This document shows, in pieces, positions 1 through 6,639 of a stretch of 12,290 bases of DNA. The notes beneath the pieces are model-generated. The model was not told the DNA's origin. It worked only from the letters and a program-made list of their open reading frames with translations, and ran no database searches. The position numbers were made by a program, and so were the translations under genes. Numbering within the stretch: position 1 is the first letter of the stretch; each line of letters starts with the position of its first letter. The DNA lies in the NCBI GenBank assembly GCA_964633225.1, contig CAZWFQ010000091.1, forward strand, positions 1-12,290, in the 5' to 3' direction. The stretch comes from JAKQIM01 sp964633225 (GTDB taxonomy: Bacteria; Chloroflexota; Anaerolineae; Anaerolineales; UBA4823).

Positions 1-54
1 CCCTATCTCGAATCTTTAGAATGGCATCATCAGCACATCTTTCGCCAGGAATAG
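1..54 (+). CDS. 3' end of an unidentified upstream gene (partial)
   Basis: Frame 1 is open from the first base and reads 17 codons (PYLESLEWHHQHIFRQE) to a TAG at 52-54. The residues look like an ordinary soluble protein C-terminus, but too little is present to name a family. Its last codons hold the AGGAA ribosome binding site (47-51) of the next gene, which starts three bases after the stop. The two genes are therefore probably co-transcribed. That this frame is coding is inferred from the tight spacing alone. Confidence 0.45.
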   Translation, partial: PYLESLEWHHQHIFRQE

Positions 55-57
55 CGC

Positions 58-390
58 ATGCGCCGCAACGATAACAAACTGATACGCGATCGTATCCCTG
101 AGATTATCCACGCCAGTGGCAAGCACTGTGCCATCGAGACCATGTCAGAACCCGAATACCGCCAGGCGTTGCTGGAAAAACTGGTAGAAGAGGCCCAAGA
201 AATTCGCCAGGCTGCGCCTGATGAGTTGGTCACCGAGTTGGCCGACTTGCACGAAGTGATTGCGGCTTTGCTGGCCGCCTGGCATATACCCCCAGAAAAG
301 GTTCAACAAATTCAAGATCAACGTCGCGCAGAACGCGGTGGGTTTGACCAGCACTTGAAGCTATTGTGGACGGAAGACGGCCCATCCTAG
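58..390 (+). CDS. MazG-like nucleoside triphosphate pyrophosphohydrolase (phosphoribosyl-ATP pyrophosphohydrolase-like)
   Basis: This 110-residue protein belongs to the all-alpha NTP pyrophosphohydrolase superfamily. Those enzymes cleave (d)NTPs or phosphoribosyl-ATP to the monophosphate plus pyrophosphate, usually as cytosolic house-cleaning. Three things show it. The N-terminus KLIRDRIPEII (7-17) is the hallmark of the small COG4997-type subgroup. Two metal-binding motifs follow: EEAQE at 44-48 and ELAD at 60-63, together the ExxE...ExxD pattern. The RRAERGGF stretch near 89-96 is also typical of the subgroup. The length matches single-domain members. AGGAA at 47-51 lies 6 bases before the ATG, so the start is well supported. 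It is probably not the HisE step of histidine synthesis, because no other his gene is nearby and the sequence fits the housekeeping subgroup better. The true substrate cannot be read from sequence. A 73-bp gap with its own promoter separates it from the AbiE pair. Confidence 0.85.
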   Translation: MRRNDNKLIRDRIPEIIHASGKHCAIETMSEPEYRQALLEKLVEEAQEIRQAAPDELVTELADLHEVIAALLAAWHIPPEKVQQIQDQRRAERGGFDQHLKLLWTEDGPS

Positions 391-402
391 ATAGCCCAGC
401 CC

Positions 403-431
403 TTGCAAAATTCCCAAATATATCAGATAAT
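403..431 (+). promoter_or_regulatory. Sigma-70-type promoter of the abiE operon
   Basis: TTGCAA (403-408) and GATAAT (426-431) are separated by 17 bp, a good match to the -35/-10 consensus. Transcription would start near 438 and leave a leader of about 26 nt before the ATG at 464. No Shine-Dalgarno sequence is visible in that leader. The -10 lies inside the left arm of an inverted repeat, so a protein bound there would block RNA polymerase. Confidence 0.65.
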
Positions 432-460
432 ATACACAATCTGTTCATTATCCGATATAT
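418..460. promoter_or_regulatory. Inverted-repeat operator of the abiE operon
   Basis: ATATATCAGATAAT (418-431) faces ATTATCCGATATAT (447-460). That makes 14-base arms with one mismatch around a 15-base spacer. AbiEi antitoxins of characterised AbiE systems bind inverted repeats ahead of their own operon and repress it. The position over the -10 and up to the start codon fits that role. Binding here is inferred, not shown. Confidence 0.65.
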
Positions 461-463
461 ATC

Positions 464-1129
464 ATGAACCACACGATCTTATCCGCTTTTGAAAATCTGC
501 CCTATTTCACCATCGCTGGCTTTCGCCAAATCGCCGGCGATGCAGTCGCAGATGACGAGCACGCGCGGGTTGCCCTGTACCGGTGGGTCAAAGCTGGGCG
601 CCTGATTGCGCTAAAAAAAGGGGTCTACATGCACGCCCGCTTCTACGAACGCTGCCGTCAGGAAGCGAATTTTTCGGCCCTGGTCAGCGCCATCTTGCAG
701 CCGCAGTCTTACATCTCGCTAGAGTATGTCTTGCAGACCCATCAGCTCCTAACGGAGATCACCTACCCGGTCACAGCCATCACCATCAAGAACACACGCA
801 CCATCACCAACCCCCTGGGAACGTTTGTTTATCGGCATATCCAGCCAGCGCTGTACTGCGGGTTTCGCATGTCTGAAGTACATGGCATTCTGGTCGCCAT
901 TGCTTCGCCTGCCAAAGCTTTGTTCGATTATCTCTATCTGCGACCTTCGGCCATCCACCTATCAGACGGCAACCTGGCTGAAGAGCTGCGTCTTAACCTG
1001 GACGAATTATCACCGGCCAACCGCAGTGAATTTGCTGGATATGTCCTGAACAGCGACCCAGCTAAAATGGGCGGGGTAAAGATGCGCCGCATCCTGACCA
1101 ACCTGGAGAAAACCGTATGGCAACCCTGA
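464..1129 (+). CDS. abiEi: Type IV toxin-antitoxin antitoxin and repressor, AbiEi family
   Basis: This is a 221-residue cytosolic protein of the AbiEi family. It is the antitoxin of a type IV pair, which opposes the toxin's effect rather than binding it, and it doubles as autorepressor of the operon. The N-terminal winged helix spans about residues 14-56 and ends in the typical wing sequence GRLIALKKGVYMH. The longer C-terminal domain, about 70-215, is where AbiEi proteins carry the antitoxin activity; it includes YISLEYVLQ (83-91) and the SPAKALFDYLYLR stretch (148-160). The length is normal for the family. The start is the first ATG after the promoter, and it lacks a clear Shine-Dalgarno. 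The gene overlaps the toxin gene by 13 bases, the usual coupled AbiE arrangement. Known AbiE systems abort phage infection; whether this one does is inferred from homology. Confidence 0.9.
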   Translation: MNHTILSAFENLPYFTIAGFRQIAGDAVADDEHARVALYRWVKAGRLIALKKGVYMHARFYERCRQEANFSALVSAILQPQSYISLEYVLQTHQLLTEITYPVTAITIKNTRTITNPLGTFVYRHIQPALYCGFRMSEVHGILVAIASPAKALFDYLYLRPSAIHLSDGNLAEELRLNLDELSPANRSEFAGYVLNSDPAKMGGVKMRRILTNLEKTVWQP

Positions 1130-1974
1130 TTCAAACGCTGCAGAATGTGCTGGACGCCAAAGATCCACTCCTGGCCGCGGAAACCAGGCGCATCATTCTG
1201 AAAGAAGTGCTGCAAGCCTATGTGCTAGATTATTTTTACAACCAGTCGATCTACCGCCGCTTGAACTTCTACGGCGGCACCTGCCTGCATGTGATCTACG
1301 GGCTGAACCGCCTGTCGGAAGATCTGGATTTCGATAACAGCGCCGGATTAGATTTTAGCCAGCTTGGGACGGATTTGCCCCAGCACTTTCAGAAAGTGTT
1401 TGGCTATGCTGACGTCTCTGCGAAAGTCCAGGAGGGCGCAGGCGACAGTTTTTCGCCCGGAATATTACGGGTTACCCTAAAATTCCCGCTGCTGAACGCC
1501 CTGGGCCTGTCGCCTCATCCAAGCGAGGCGCTGCACCTCAAAGTAGAAATCAGCCGACACAACCAGGTAGCCGTGATCCAACGCACCCCTGTATTGGTTT
1601 ATGGTCGCAGCCTGGTTGCGGCACACTTCTCTCTTGAAACCATGATGGCTGGCAAAATGATTGCCTGCCTGGAGCGCAACTTTGAAAAAGGGCGCAGCGG
1701 CGCGCAGATCAAGGGGCGCGATTTTTATGACTTACTCTGGTTCATGCAGCAGCGCGTGCAGCCATTAGAAGAAAAACTAGCGCGAGATGGAGGGCAGGCA
1801 TACACCACCCGCAGCGCACTGCTGGCTTTGCAGGAGAAGATTACCCAGATCAAGAAACACGACCTGGCGGTTGATTTGCTGCCGATGTTCGAGTCGCGAC
1901 CGTTCATCGAGGCCTGGCTGGAGACTTTCCACGAGACTTTTCAGAGACTGGCGACGGGCTACCTGGGAAAGTAA
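1117..1974 (+). CDS. abiEii: Type IV toxin-antitoxin toxin, AbiEii/AbiGii nucleotidyltransferase family
   Basis: This 285-residue protein is the toxin partner of AbiEi. Family members are DNA-polymerase-beta-like nucleotidyltransferases; characterised AbiEii proteins bind GTP and stop growth, and related toxins add nucleotides to tRNA acceptor ends. The motifs are visible in order. Motif I is YGGT (52-55) followed by LSEDLDFD (66-73), with metal ligands D69 and D71. Motif II is LKVEI (141-145). Motif III is the TMMAGKMIACLER helix (175-187), with K180. Motif IV is KGRDFYDL (199-206). All expected catalytic residues are present, so the toxin looks active, and the length is normal. GGAG at 1105-1108 lies 8 bases before the ATG, inside the antitoxin gene, so translation is probably coupled. 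Its expression follows the operator upstream of abiEi. Confidence 0.92.
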   Translation: MATLIQTLQNVLDAKDPLLAAETRRIILKEVLQAYVLDYFYNQSIYRRLNFYGGTCLHVIYGLNRLSEDLDFDNSAGLDFSQLGTDLPQHFQKVFGYADVSAKVQEGAGDSFSPGILRVTLKFPLLNALGLSPHPSEALHLKVEISRHNQVAVIQRTPVLVYGRSLVAAHFSLETMMAGKMIACLERNFEKGRSGAQIKGRDFYDLLWFMQQRVQPLEEKLARDGGQAYTTRSALLALQEKITQIKKHDLAVDLLPMFESRPFIEAWLETFHETFQRLATGYLGK

Positions 1975-2118
1975 TCACACCACATAAGTGCGCTTGTACG
2001 ACTATTTTAGCCCGAAAGCCATCGCATAATCAAAGTGTAATCAATCCCACCCAATTTATCTTCCTGGCAAACGGTTATGAGGCAGGTAAGTTTTGTGAAA
2101 TACTAAACGGTTTCCTTA
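1975..2118. other. Intergenic stretch between abiE and fic, no gene seen
   Basis: These 144 bases hold no convincing open frame and no rho-independent terminator. The 10-base palindrome AAGTGCGCTT near 1985 is not followed by a T-run. The stretch is AT-richer than the flanking genes, as expected upstream of a promoter. Confidence 0.5.
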
Positions 2119-2147
2119 TTTACATTTTGCACACAAAATGATAATAT
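2119..2147 (+). promoter_or_regulatory. Sigma-70-type promoter of the fic operon
   Basis: TTTACA (2119-2124) and TAATAT (2142-2147) stand 17 bp apart. The start point would be near 2154, giving a leader of about 36 nt that includes the AAGGAA ribosome binding site (2177-2182), 7 bases before the ATG. The -10 lies in the left arm of the 11-bp inverted repeat that follows. A second small repeat, CATTTTG (2123-2129) with CAAAATG (2134-2140), fills the promoter spacer. Confidence 0.68.
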
Positions 2148-2168
2148 GAGCATGGCTTATTATCATTT
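2136..2168. promoter_or_regulatory. Perfect 11-bp inverted repeat, likely operator of the fic operon
   Basis: AAATGATAATA (2136-2146) and TATTATCATTT (2158-2168) are perfect reverse complements around an 11-base spacer. The repeat covers the -10 and the predicted start point. With about one helical turn between arm edges, it fits a dimeric repressor. Candidates are the C-terminal winged helix of the Fic protein or the 197-residue partner. Which one binds is not visible in the sequence. Confidence 0.6.
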
Positions 2169-2189
2169 CTGAGCATAAGGAACCTGAGT

Positions 2190-3374
2190 ATGGATCCATC
2201 CAAATTCCAGGCCTCCACTTCAGGAAAAGTGATCCGCCTACCACAGGGCTATTGGGCGTTTGTGCCGGCAGCGCTGCCGCCGGCGCTAACCTTTTCTCCG
2301 TCCCTGGTGGCCGCGCTTTCCGACGCTGATCGAGCTTTAGGCGAATTGAAAGGCTTAGGGGGCACGCTCGCCAATCCCCACCTGCTCATCCGGCCCCTGG
2401 CGCGCCGGGAAGCCGTGCTTTCTTCGCGCATTGAAGGCACGCGTGCTTCACTGGATGATTTGTTGGCTTATGAAGCCACCGAAGCGAAAAATTCGCCGCT
2501 TTCATTCCTTGAGACAGGTTCAGATGTGCGCGAAGTGCATAACTATGTGCGCGCCCTGGAATACGGCCTGGAGCGCATCCATACGCTGCCGATCAGCCAG
2601 CGCCTGATCCGGGAAATACATGCCAGGCTGATGGAGGGCGTGCGCGGTGATGTCTGGACTCCTGCGGCAGAGAACGCCGCTTCAGAATTCCGCCGCAGCC
2701 AGAACTGGATCGGGCCGGCCGGCAGCACGCTCGAAACCGCACCCTATGTTCCCCCGCCCGTAGACGATATGTTGGCGGCGCTCAGCGCTTTGGAGAATTT
2801 CATCCACGCGCCCTCTGACCTGCCGCCGCTGCTGCGCCTGGGATTGATCCATTACCAATTCGAAGCTATCCACCCATTTCTGGATGGCAACGGGCGTGTC
2901 GGCCGGCTGCTGGTGGCGCTGCTCCTTTCGGCCTGGCAGCTCCTGCCGCATCCGCTGCTCTACTTGAGCGCCTATTTCGAGAGCAACCGCCGCGACTATT
3001 ATGATCTGCTCCTGGCCGTCAGCCAGCGAGCGGCCTGGGAAGATTGGCTGCTCTATTTCCTGGAAGGGGTGAAGCAGCAATCTCTGGATGCGGTGAACCG
3101 GATTGACCGTTTGCAAGCGCTGCGCGTCCAATACCAGGCGCAAATCCAGGCCCGGCGCGCCCCGGCCAGGCTGCTGCGGGTGGTTGACCTGCTCTTTGCC
3201 CAGCTAGTGATCACCACGCGCCAGGTGGAAACCGCATTAGAAACCAACTTCCTCGGCGCACAGCGCCTGATTGATCAGTTGGTTCAGGCCGGGATGCTGC
3301 GCGAGATTACCGGCCGCCGGCGCAACCGCGTCTACCGGGCGGATGAAATCCTGGCGATTCTGGAAAGTGTGTAG
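2190..3374 (+). CDS. Fic family protein (class II AMP-transferase) with C-terminal winged helix
   Basis: This 394-residue cytosolic Fic protein is predicted to transfer AMP from ATP to a hydroxyl side chain of a target protein. Three parts are visible. An N-terminal Fic-N segment carries the autoinhibitory motif SSRIEG (78-83; S78-xxx-E82-G83), whose glutamate normally keeps the ATP site closed. The Fic core, about 110-295, holds the complete catalytic motif HPFLDGNGRVGR (228-239), with base H228, metal ligand D232 and phosphate-binding GNGR. A C-terminal winged helix follows, about 325-392. All active-site residues are intact, so regulated activity is likely. The inhibitory helix lies in the same chain ahead of the core, which defines class II, so no separate antitoxin is needed in principle. 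AAGGAA at 2177-2182 supports the start. The stop overlaps the next gene's ribosome binding site, implying co-transcription. The winged helix may autoregulate through the upstream repeat. The target protein is unknown. Confidence 0.92.
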   Translation: MDPSKFQASTSGKVIRLPQGYWAFVPAALPPALTFSPSLVAALSDADRALGELKGLGGTLANPHLLIRPLARREAVLSSRIEGTRASLDDLLAYEATEAKNSPLSFLETGSDVREVHNYVRALEYGLERIHTLPISQRLIREIHARLMEGVRGDVWTPAAENAASEFRRSQNWIGPAGSTLETAPYVPPPVDDMLAALSALENFIHAPSDLPPLLRLGLIHYQFEAIHPFLDGNGRVGRLLVALLLSAWQLLPHPLLYLSAYFESNRRDYYDLLLAVSQRAAWEDWLLYFLEGVKQQSLDAVNRIDRLQALRVQYQAQIQARRAPARLLRVVDLLFAQLVITTRQVETALETNFLGAQRLIDQLVQAGMLREITGRRRNRVYRADEILAILESV

Positions 3375-3386
3375 GAGATACCAGCC

Positions 3387-3980
3387 GTGCCCATTTCACA
3401 CACCAACCGCAAAGGCCAGACCTTTTTTCTTTGCCAGGGAGTGACCAAAACTGGCAAAGAGCGTTATTTCTTCTCCAATCGAGCAGCAGAGAACGCTCTG
3501 AAGGAAATACCCGCCGGGTATCATATCGAAGAAAGCGTCAACGGCGTCGTTTCATTGGTCAAAGACCGCAAGCAAGTCATCCGGCCCGAAGAAATCCAGC
3601 TTGTGGAGGATGCCTTGCGCCGCCACCCGAAAGGGAATAATTACCGCGTTTCAGCTAAAGGCAAGCAGATCATCCTCTACGAGCGGCTGGGGCCAGATGC
3701 CAAAGACATGGCCGAAATCTTTGGCAAAACCCTACCGATGTACTCACGGCAGGAACTCCTGGAGGGCATGCAGGCGATGCTGGATAAGACTGCCCAGTAC
3801 AGCCCAATGCTGCATTTCAAACTGGTCAATACAGCCGATCGCACCTTCTGTGCTGAGCGAGCTACATATGCGTCCAGCCTGCCGGAGTGGGTCAATATTT
3901 GCGATTGTGGCCCGTTGCAGAGCCTGGTGAACGAAATCATTCCACTATTGGATACGGAGGAATACTTTGAGCTGCTTTAG
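3387..3980 (+). CDS. Conserved-looking protein of unknown function, co-transcribed with fic
   Basis: I do not recognise this 197-residue protein. It starts with GTG 12 bases after the Fic stop; AGGAG at 3373-3377 overlaps that stop and sits 9 bases before the GTG. It is thus the second gene of the fic operon. The N-terminus has a compact beta-rich pattern: NRKGQTFFLCQGVTKTGK (7-24), then RYFF. A charged segment follows, with VEDALRRHPKGN near 72-83. The C-terminal half is predicted helical and ends in an acidic tail. No signal peptide, membrane segment, nucleotide-binding loop or known catalytic motif is visible. Cysteines cluster loosely at NICDCG near residues 170-175. Codon use and GC resemble the neighbours, so it is a real gene. 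It might be a regulator, a substrate or a second safeguard of Fic; this rests only on its position. Confidence 0.8.
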   Translation: MPISHTNRKGQTFFLCQGVTKTGKERYFFSNRAAENALKEIPAGYHIEESVNGVVSLVKDRKQVIRPEEIQLVEDALRRHPKGNNYRVSAKGKQIILYERLGPDAKDMAEIFGKTLPMYSRQELLEGMQAMLDKTAQYSPMLHFKLVNTADRTFCAERATYASSLPEWVNICDCGPLQSLVNEIIPLLDTEEYFELL

Positions 3981-4039
3981 ATGCCTGGCAGCCGCTGCAG
4001 AAGGGGGAATTTGCTCATACAGGAATTCAGTGATCTTGT

Positions 4040-4069
4040 GGGGGATAGCTCGCGCAACCCCGTCTTTTT
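4040..4069 (+). terminator. Possible weak terminator after the fic operon
   Basis: GGGG within 4040-4044 can pair with CCCC (4058-4061), with TCTTTTT (4063-4069) right after. The stem is only four G-C pairs around a long loop, so this is a weak candidate. Confidence 0.25.
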
Positions 4070-4070
4070 C

Positions 4071-4112
4071 TGCTATACTAGTCATATAGCTAGTATGTCA
4101 TTTGGCTAGTAT
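4071..4112 (+). promoter_or_regulatory. Extended -10 promoter with three operator half-sites, ahead of the ATPase gene
   Basis: TGCTATACT (4071-4079) is a TGn-extended -10 box with TATACT at 4074-4079. No good -35 stands 16-18 bp upstream, which is normal for extended -10 promoters. Overlapping it, ATACTAG (4075-4081) and CTAGTAT (4090-4096) form a 7-bp inverted repeat. A further copy, GCTAGTAT (4105-4112), repeats GCTAGTAT (4089-4096) exactly at a 16-base distance. Three half-sites over and just behind the start point suggest tight repression. The regulator is not identified. Confidence 0.6.
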
Positions 4113-4127
4113 TCTGCGGAGGCCGCT

Positions 4128-5846
4128 GTGTTGGATTACATTTATCCCGAAGAAGAGCAGCGTTTTTTCACCAATCGCGAACATACCCTGGCTGTATTGG
4201 GATTGAGCCGCGACCTGCTGGCCCAGGGCATGCGCAAGCACCTGGCCTTGAGCGGATTTCGCCGCGTGGGCAAAACCGTGGTGCTCAAAGAGTTCCTGCG
4301 CCGTAATTTGCAGCCCGCCAGCGCAAGCGCTACCAGCGCCAGCGACTGCCGCCTGGCGTATATGGATCTGCCGCGCCTGGCGCTGACGCCCGAGGGCTTC
4401 GCCGTGCAGTATGTCGGCTACTTGCTGTACTGGATGGCTAGAGATTTCCAGCGGCGAGTAGAAAGCTATTTCGACGCCCCTGCTCAACTGGTTGCCGCCG
4501 GACAGATGGGAGCTGCATTGAGCGACCATGTGGTCCGCATCCACCGTGAGCTGCAAAAAGAGAAGCCCGACCAGCACCTGCTGTTGGAGCTGGCTTTTAA
4601 CACCCCCGAAGTCTATGCTCAGGCCTCCGGTCAGCGGGTCATGCTGATCTTGGACGAATTCCCCGAAATCCTGGCCCTGGATAATTACCCCAAAATTCAT
4701 GATGTGCTGGCGCTCTTTCGGGCGGTCTTGCAGGCGCAGTCACGCGTGGTTTATGTGGTCGCAGGCTCGATGATCGGCCTGATGGAGCGCATCTTCCTGG
4801 ATGCCGCCTCGCCGCTGTTCGTCCATTTCCAGTTGGAAACCATTGGCCCATTTGGGCGTGAAGATTGCGACGCCCTGGCACGTAAACGCTTCTCGATGGC
4901 ATTGGGTACAACGCACGCCGATCCGGTTCCGGGGGATGTATTGGCGGCTGTCTACCAGGTCACGCGCGGCCACCCGTTCTACATCTACGCCACGGCCATG
5001 CGGGTGATCGAGAACGTCTCGTTGTTGCATAAGCCTATGTCGCCCGCCACCGTACAAGAAGCTTTCACCCTCGAAACGCTGGGCAGCACCGGGCGCATCT
5101 ACAACCTGTGCCGCTATGTCTTGGAACAGTCCTTGCAGGGCGTGCGCGGCGAGACCATGCCCCAGGCTGTCTTACAGGTGCTGGCCCAGGAACCGGCCGG
5201 CATGACGCTGACCGAGATCGCCGCCCGCCTCAAGCGACCCAGCGGGGGCATTCGCCAGGTGTTGACCTGGCTGGCGGATGTGGACCTGGTGGAGCAGCGC
5301 GAAGATAAAACCTATGGCTATCGCGACCCGGTCTTGCAGGTTTGGGTGGCTTACTATTACTCCGGCCTGCAGCTCACCGGCATGCCCAGCCAAAAGATTT
5401 TGAGCAACCTGGTCGCTGAATTGATGGAGAAATACGAACGCGTGGCCAACGAATTGGGCCTGGCGAAAGAATCCCAGGTGCGTGAGCTGCTGCAAGCCTT
5501 CAACGGGCAGGAAGTGGATGGCCGCTTGTTCGGCGTAGAGAGCCCGGTGAAGCTGCCAATCTTCGAGCGGGTCGCACCCTATCTATCATCGGATGGACAA
5601 GTACAAGTGGATTCTCTGGCCGAGAACCACGAACGCTGGGCGGTAGAGATCAAGTGGCGCGGCCGCCTGAGCGGCAAAAAAGAGCTCGAAAAGTTGGCTG
5701 CCAACGCCCGCAGCCTGTCAGCCAAGCCCTGGTTTATCTCCAAGCTGGGCTTCACCCAAGAGGCGCTGGAATTTGCCCGCCACAACAACATGCTGCTCAG
5801 CAGCCAGGCTGACTTGGAGGCCCTGGCCAAATTGGTTAGAGCGTAA
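4128..5846 (+). CDS. AAA+/STAND-like ATPase with winged helix and C-terminal PD-(D/E)xK nuclease-like domain
   Basis: This 572-residue protein resembles the archaeal-ATPase (PF01637) group with a DUF234-like tail. The Walker A loop is GFRRVGKT (43-50), and the GxRRxGKT form is typical of that group. Walker B is VMLILDEF (171-178). A sensor-like VAGSMIG (211-217) follows, then GHPFYIY (281-287). A winged helix lies near 345-400. The C-terminal third carries QVQVD (491-495) and WAVEIKW (504-510), giving D495, E507 and K509 as a plausible PD-(D/E)xK site. There are no membrane segments. Known relatives are poorly characterised; some act in mobile elements or defence, so an ATP-gated DNA-cutting role is inferred only. 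GTG at 4128 follows GGAGG (4118-4122) by 5 bases; TTG at 4131 would also work. It ends 28 bp from the convergent ABC permease gene, with no obvious terminator between them. Confidence 0.85.
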   Translation: MLDYIYPEEEQRFFTNREHTLAVLGLSRDLLAQGMRKHLALSGFRRVGKTVVLKEFLRRNLQPASASATSASDCRLAYMDLPRLALTPEGFAVQYVGYLLYWMARDFQRRVESYFDAPAQLVAAGQMGAALSDHVVRIHRELQKEKPDQHLLLELAFNTPEVYAQASGQRVMLILDEFPEILALDNYPKIHDVLALFRAVLQAQSRVVYVVAGSMIGLMERIFLDAASPLFVHFQLETIGPFGREDCDALARKRFSMALGTTHADPVPGDVLAAVYQVTRGHPFYIYATAMRVIENVSLLHKPMSPATVQEAFTLETLGSTGRIYNLCRYVLEQSLQGVRGETMPQAVLQVLAQEPAGMTLTEIAARLKRPSGGIRQVLTWLADVDLVEQREDKTYGYRDPVLQVWVAYYYSGLQLTGMPSQKILSNLVAELMEKYERVANELGLAKESQVRELLQAFNGQEVDGRLFGVESPVKLPIFERVAPYLSSDGQVQVDSLAENHERWAVEIKWRGRLSGKKELEKLAANARSLSAKPWFISKLGFTQEALEFARHNNMLLSSQADLEALAKLVRA

Positions 5847-5874
5847 GAGGAGCGTCAAATGGAGTTGCCCCCTG

Positions 5875-6639
5875 TTACCGCCCCAACACCCGCGCCCGCT
5901 GGTGCATTTTGATGGACGGCAGCAGGAACAGGATACCGCTCAGCGCCAGCACTGCCAGGTCGATCCAGGGATTGATCAACCCGCTCCCCAAAACGGCATG
6001 GTTCATCACATCCTGAGCGTAGGTCAGCGGGGAAAGATAGGCAATGGCGCGTGCTGCGGGCGCCATTTCGCTGAGGGGAATAAAAACGCCGCTGACGAAG
6101 AGCAGACCCCAACGCAGGAGCGTGCTGGGCATTTGCACATCGCCAGGGTTGGTGGTGGGCATAGAGCCGAATACCAGCCCTAAAGTCGAGAAAGAGAACG
6201 CCCCCAACACAATGCCTGCGGCGAGCAATCCCGGCTGAAGGATATTCGCCCCGAAGAACAGCAGCCCCGCCAGCAAAGCCACGCAGGAAACAGCAATGGC
6301 AAAGAATGCGCCGACCGCTGTCTTGCCCAGCAGCAGCGTGAACAGGGACATAGGTGCCGCCAGCAGGCGGTCATACGTGCCGATGCGCCGCTCAGTCGGA
6401 ATGATGAATGGCCCGGCTGCCCCAGCAGTGAAGAAAACCGTCATTGCCAGCAGGCGCGCCACCCCTTCTGCCGCGCCCACTTCTCGCCGTACCGAGAACG
6501 AAAAGAACATAAAAAACGGCATCAGGAACCCAAACATGATCATGCCAGGGCGCAGGTAATACACGCGCACATCTTTGACCGCAACCGTCCAGGCTTGCGC
6601 CAACTCATCTCTCAAACGTTGGATATTTAGTCTGCTCAT
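5875..6639 (-). CDS. ABC-2 type transporter permease
   Basis: This 254-residue integral membrane protein should form the channel of an ABC-2 exporter. A cytosolic N-terminal helix leads into the first membrane segment (GMIMFGFLMPFFMFF, from about residue 32). About five more hydrophobic segments follow. Between them lies the conserved cytosolic piece PTERRIGTYDRLLAAPMS near 82-99, which in ABC-2 permeases contacts the ATPase. The fifth segment region, RWGLLFVSGVFIPLSEMAPAA, is the ABC-2 signature stretch. Its ATG overlaps the stop of the ATPase gene in an ATGA junction, so the two are translationally coupled. One permease gene of this size implies a homodimer with two ATPase subunits. The cargo is probably a hydrophobic drug or lipid-like compound, inferred from the PadR-ABC context. 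Confidence 0.9.
   Translation of the reverse strand: MSRLNIQRLRDELAQAWTVAVKDVRVYYLRPGMIMFGFLMPFFMFFSFSVRREVGAAEGVARLLAMTVFFTAGAAGPFIIPTERRIGTYDRLLAAPMSLFTLLLGKTAVGAFFAIAVSCVALLAGLLFFGANILQPGLLAAGIVLGAFSFSTLGLVFGSMPTTNPGDVQMPSTLLRWGLLFVSGVFIPLSEMAPAARAIAYLSPLTYAQDVMNHAVLGSGLINPWIDLAVLALSGILFLLPSIKMHQRARVLGR

Noticed and set aside
2682..3143. 153-residue minus-strand frame inside fic
   Set aside because: It is antisense to the conserved Fic core, and its composition mirrors the sense codons.
4098..4700. 200-residue minus-strand frame over the ATPase N-terminus
   Set aside because: Antisense to the Walker A/B region, without domain or promoter.
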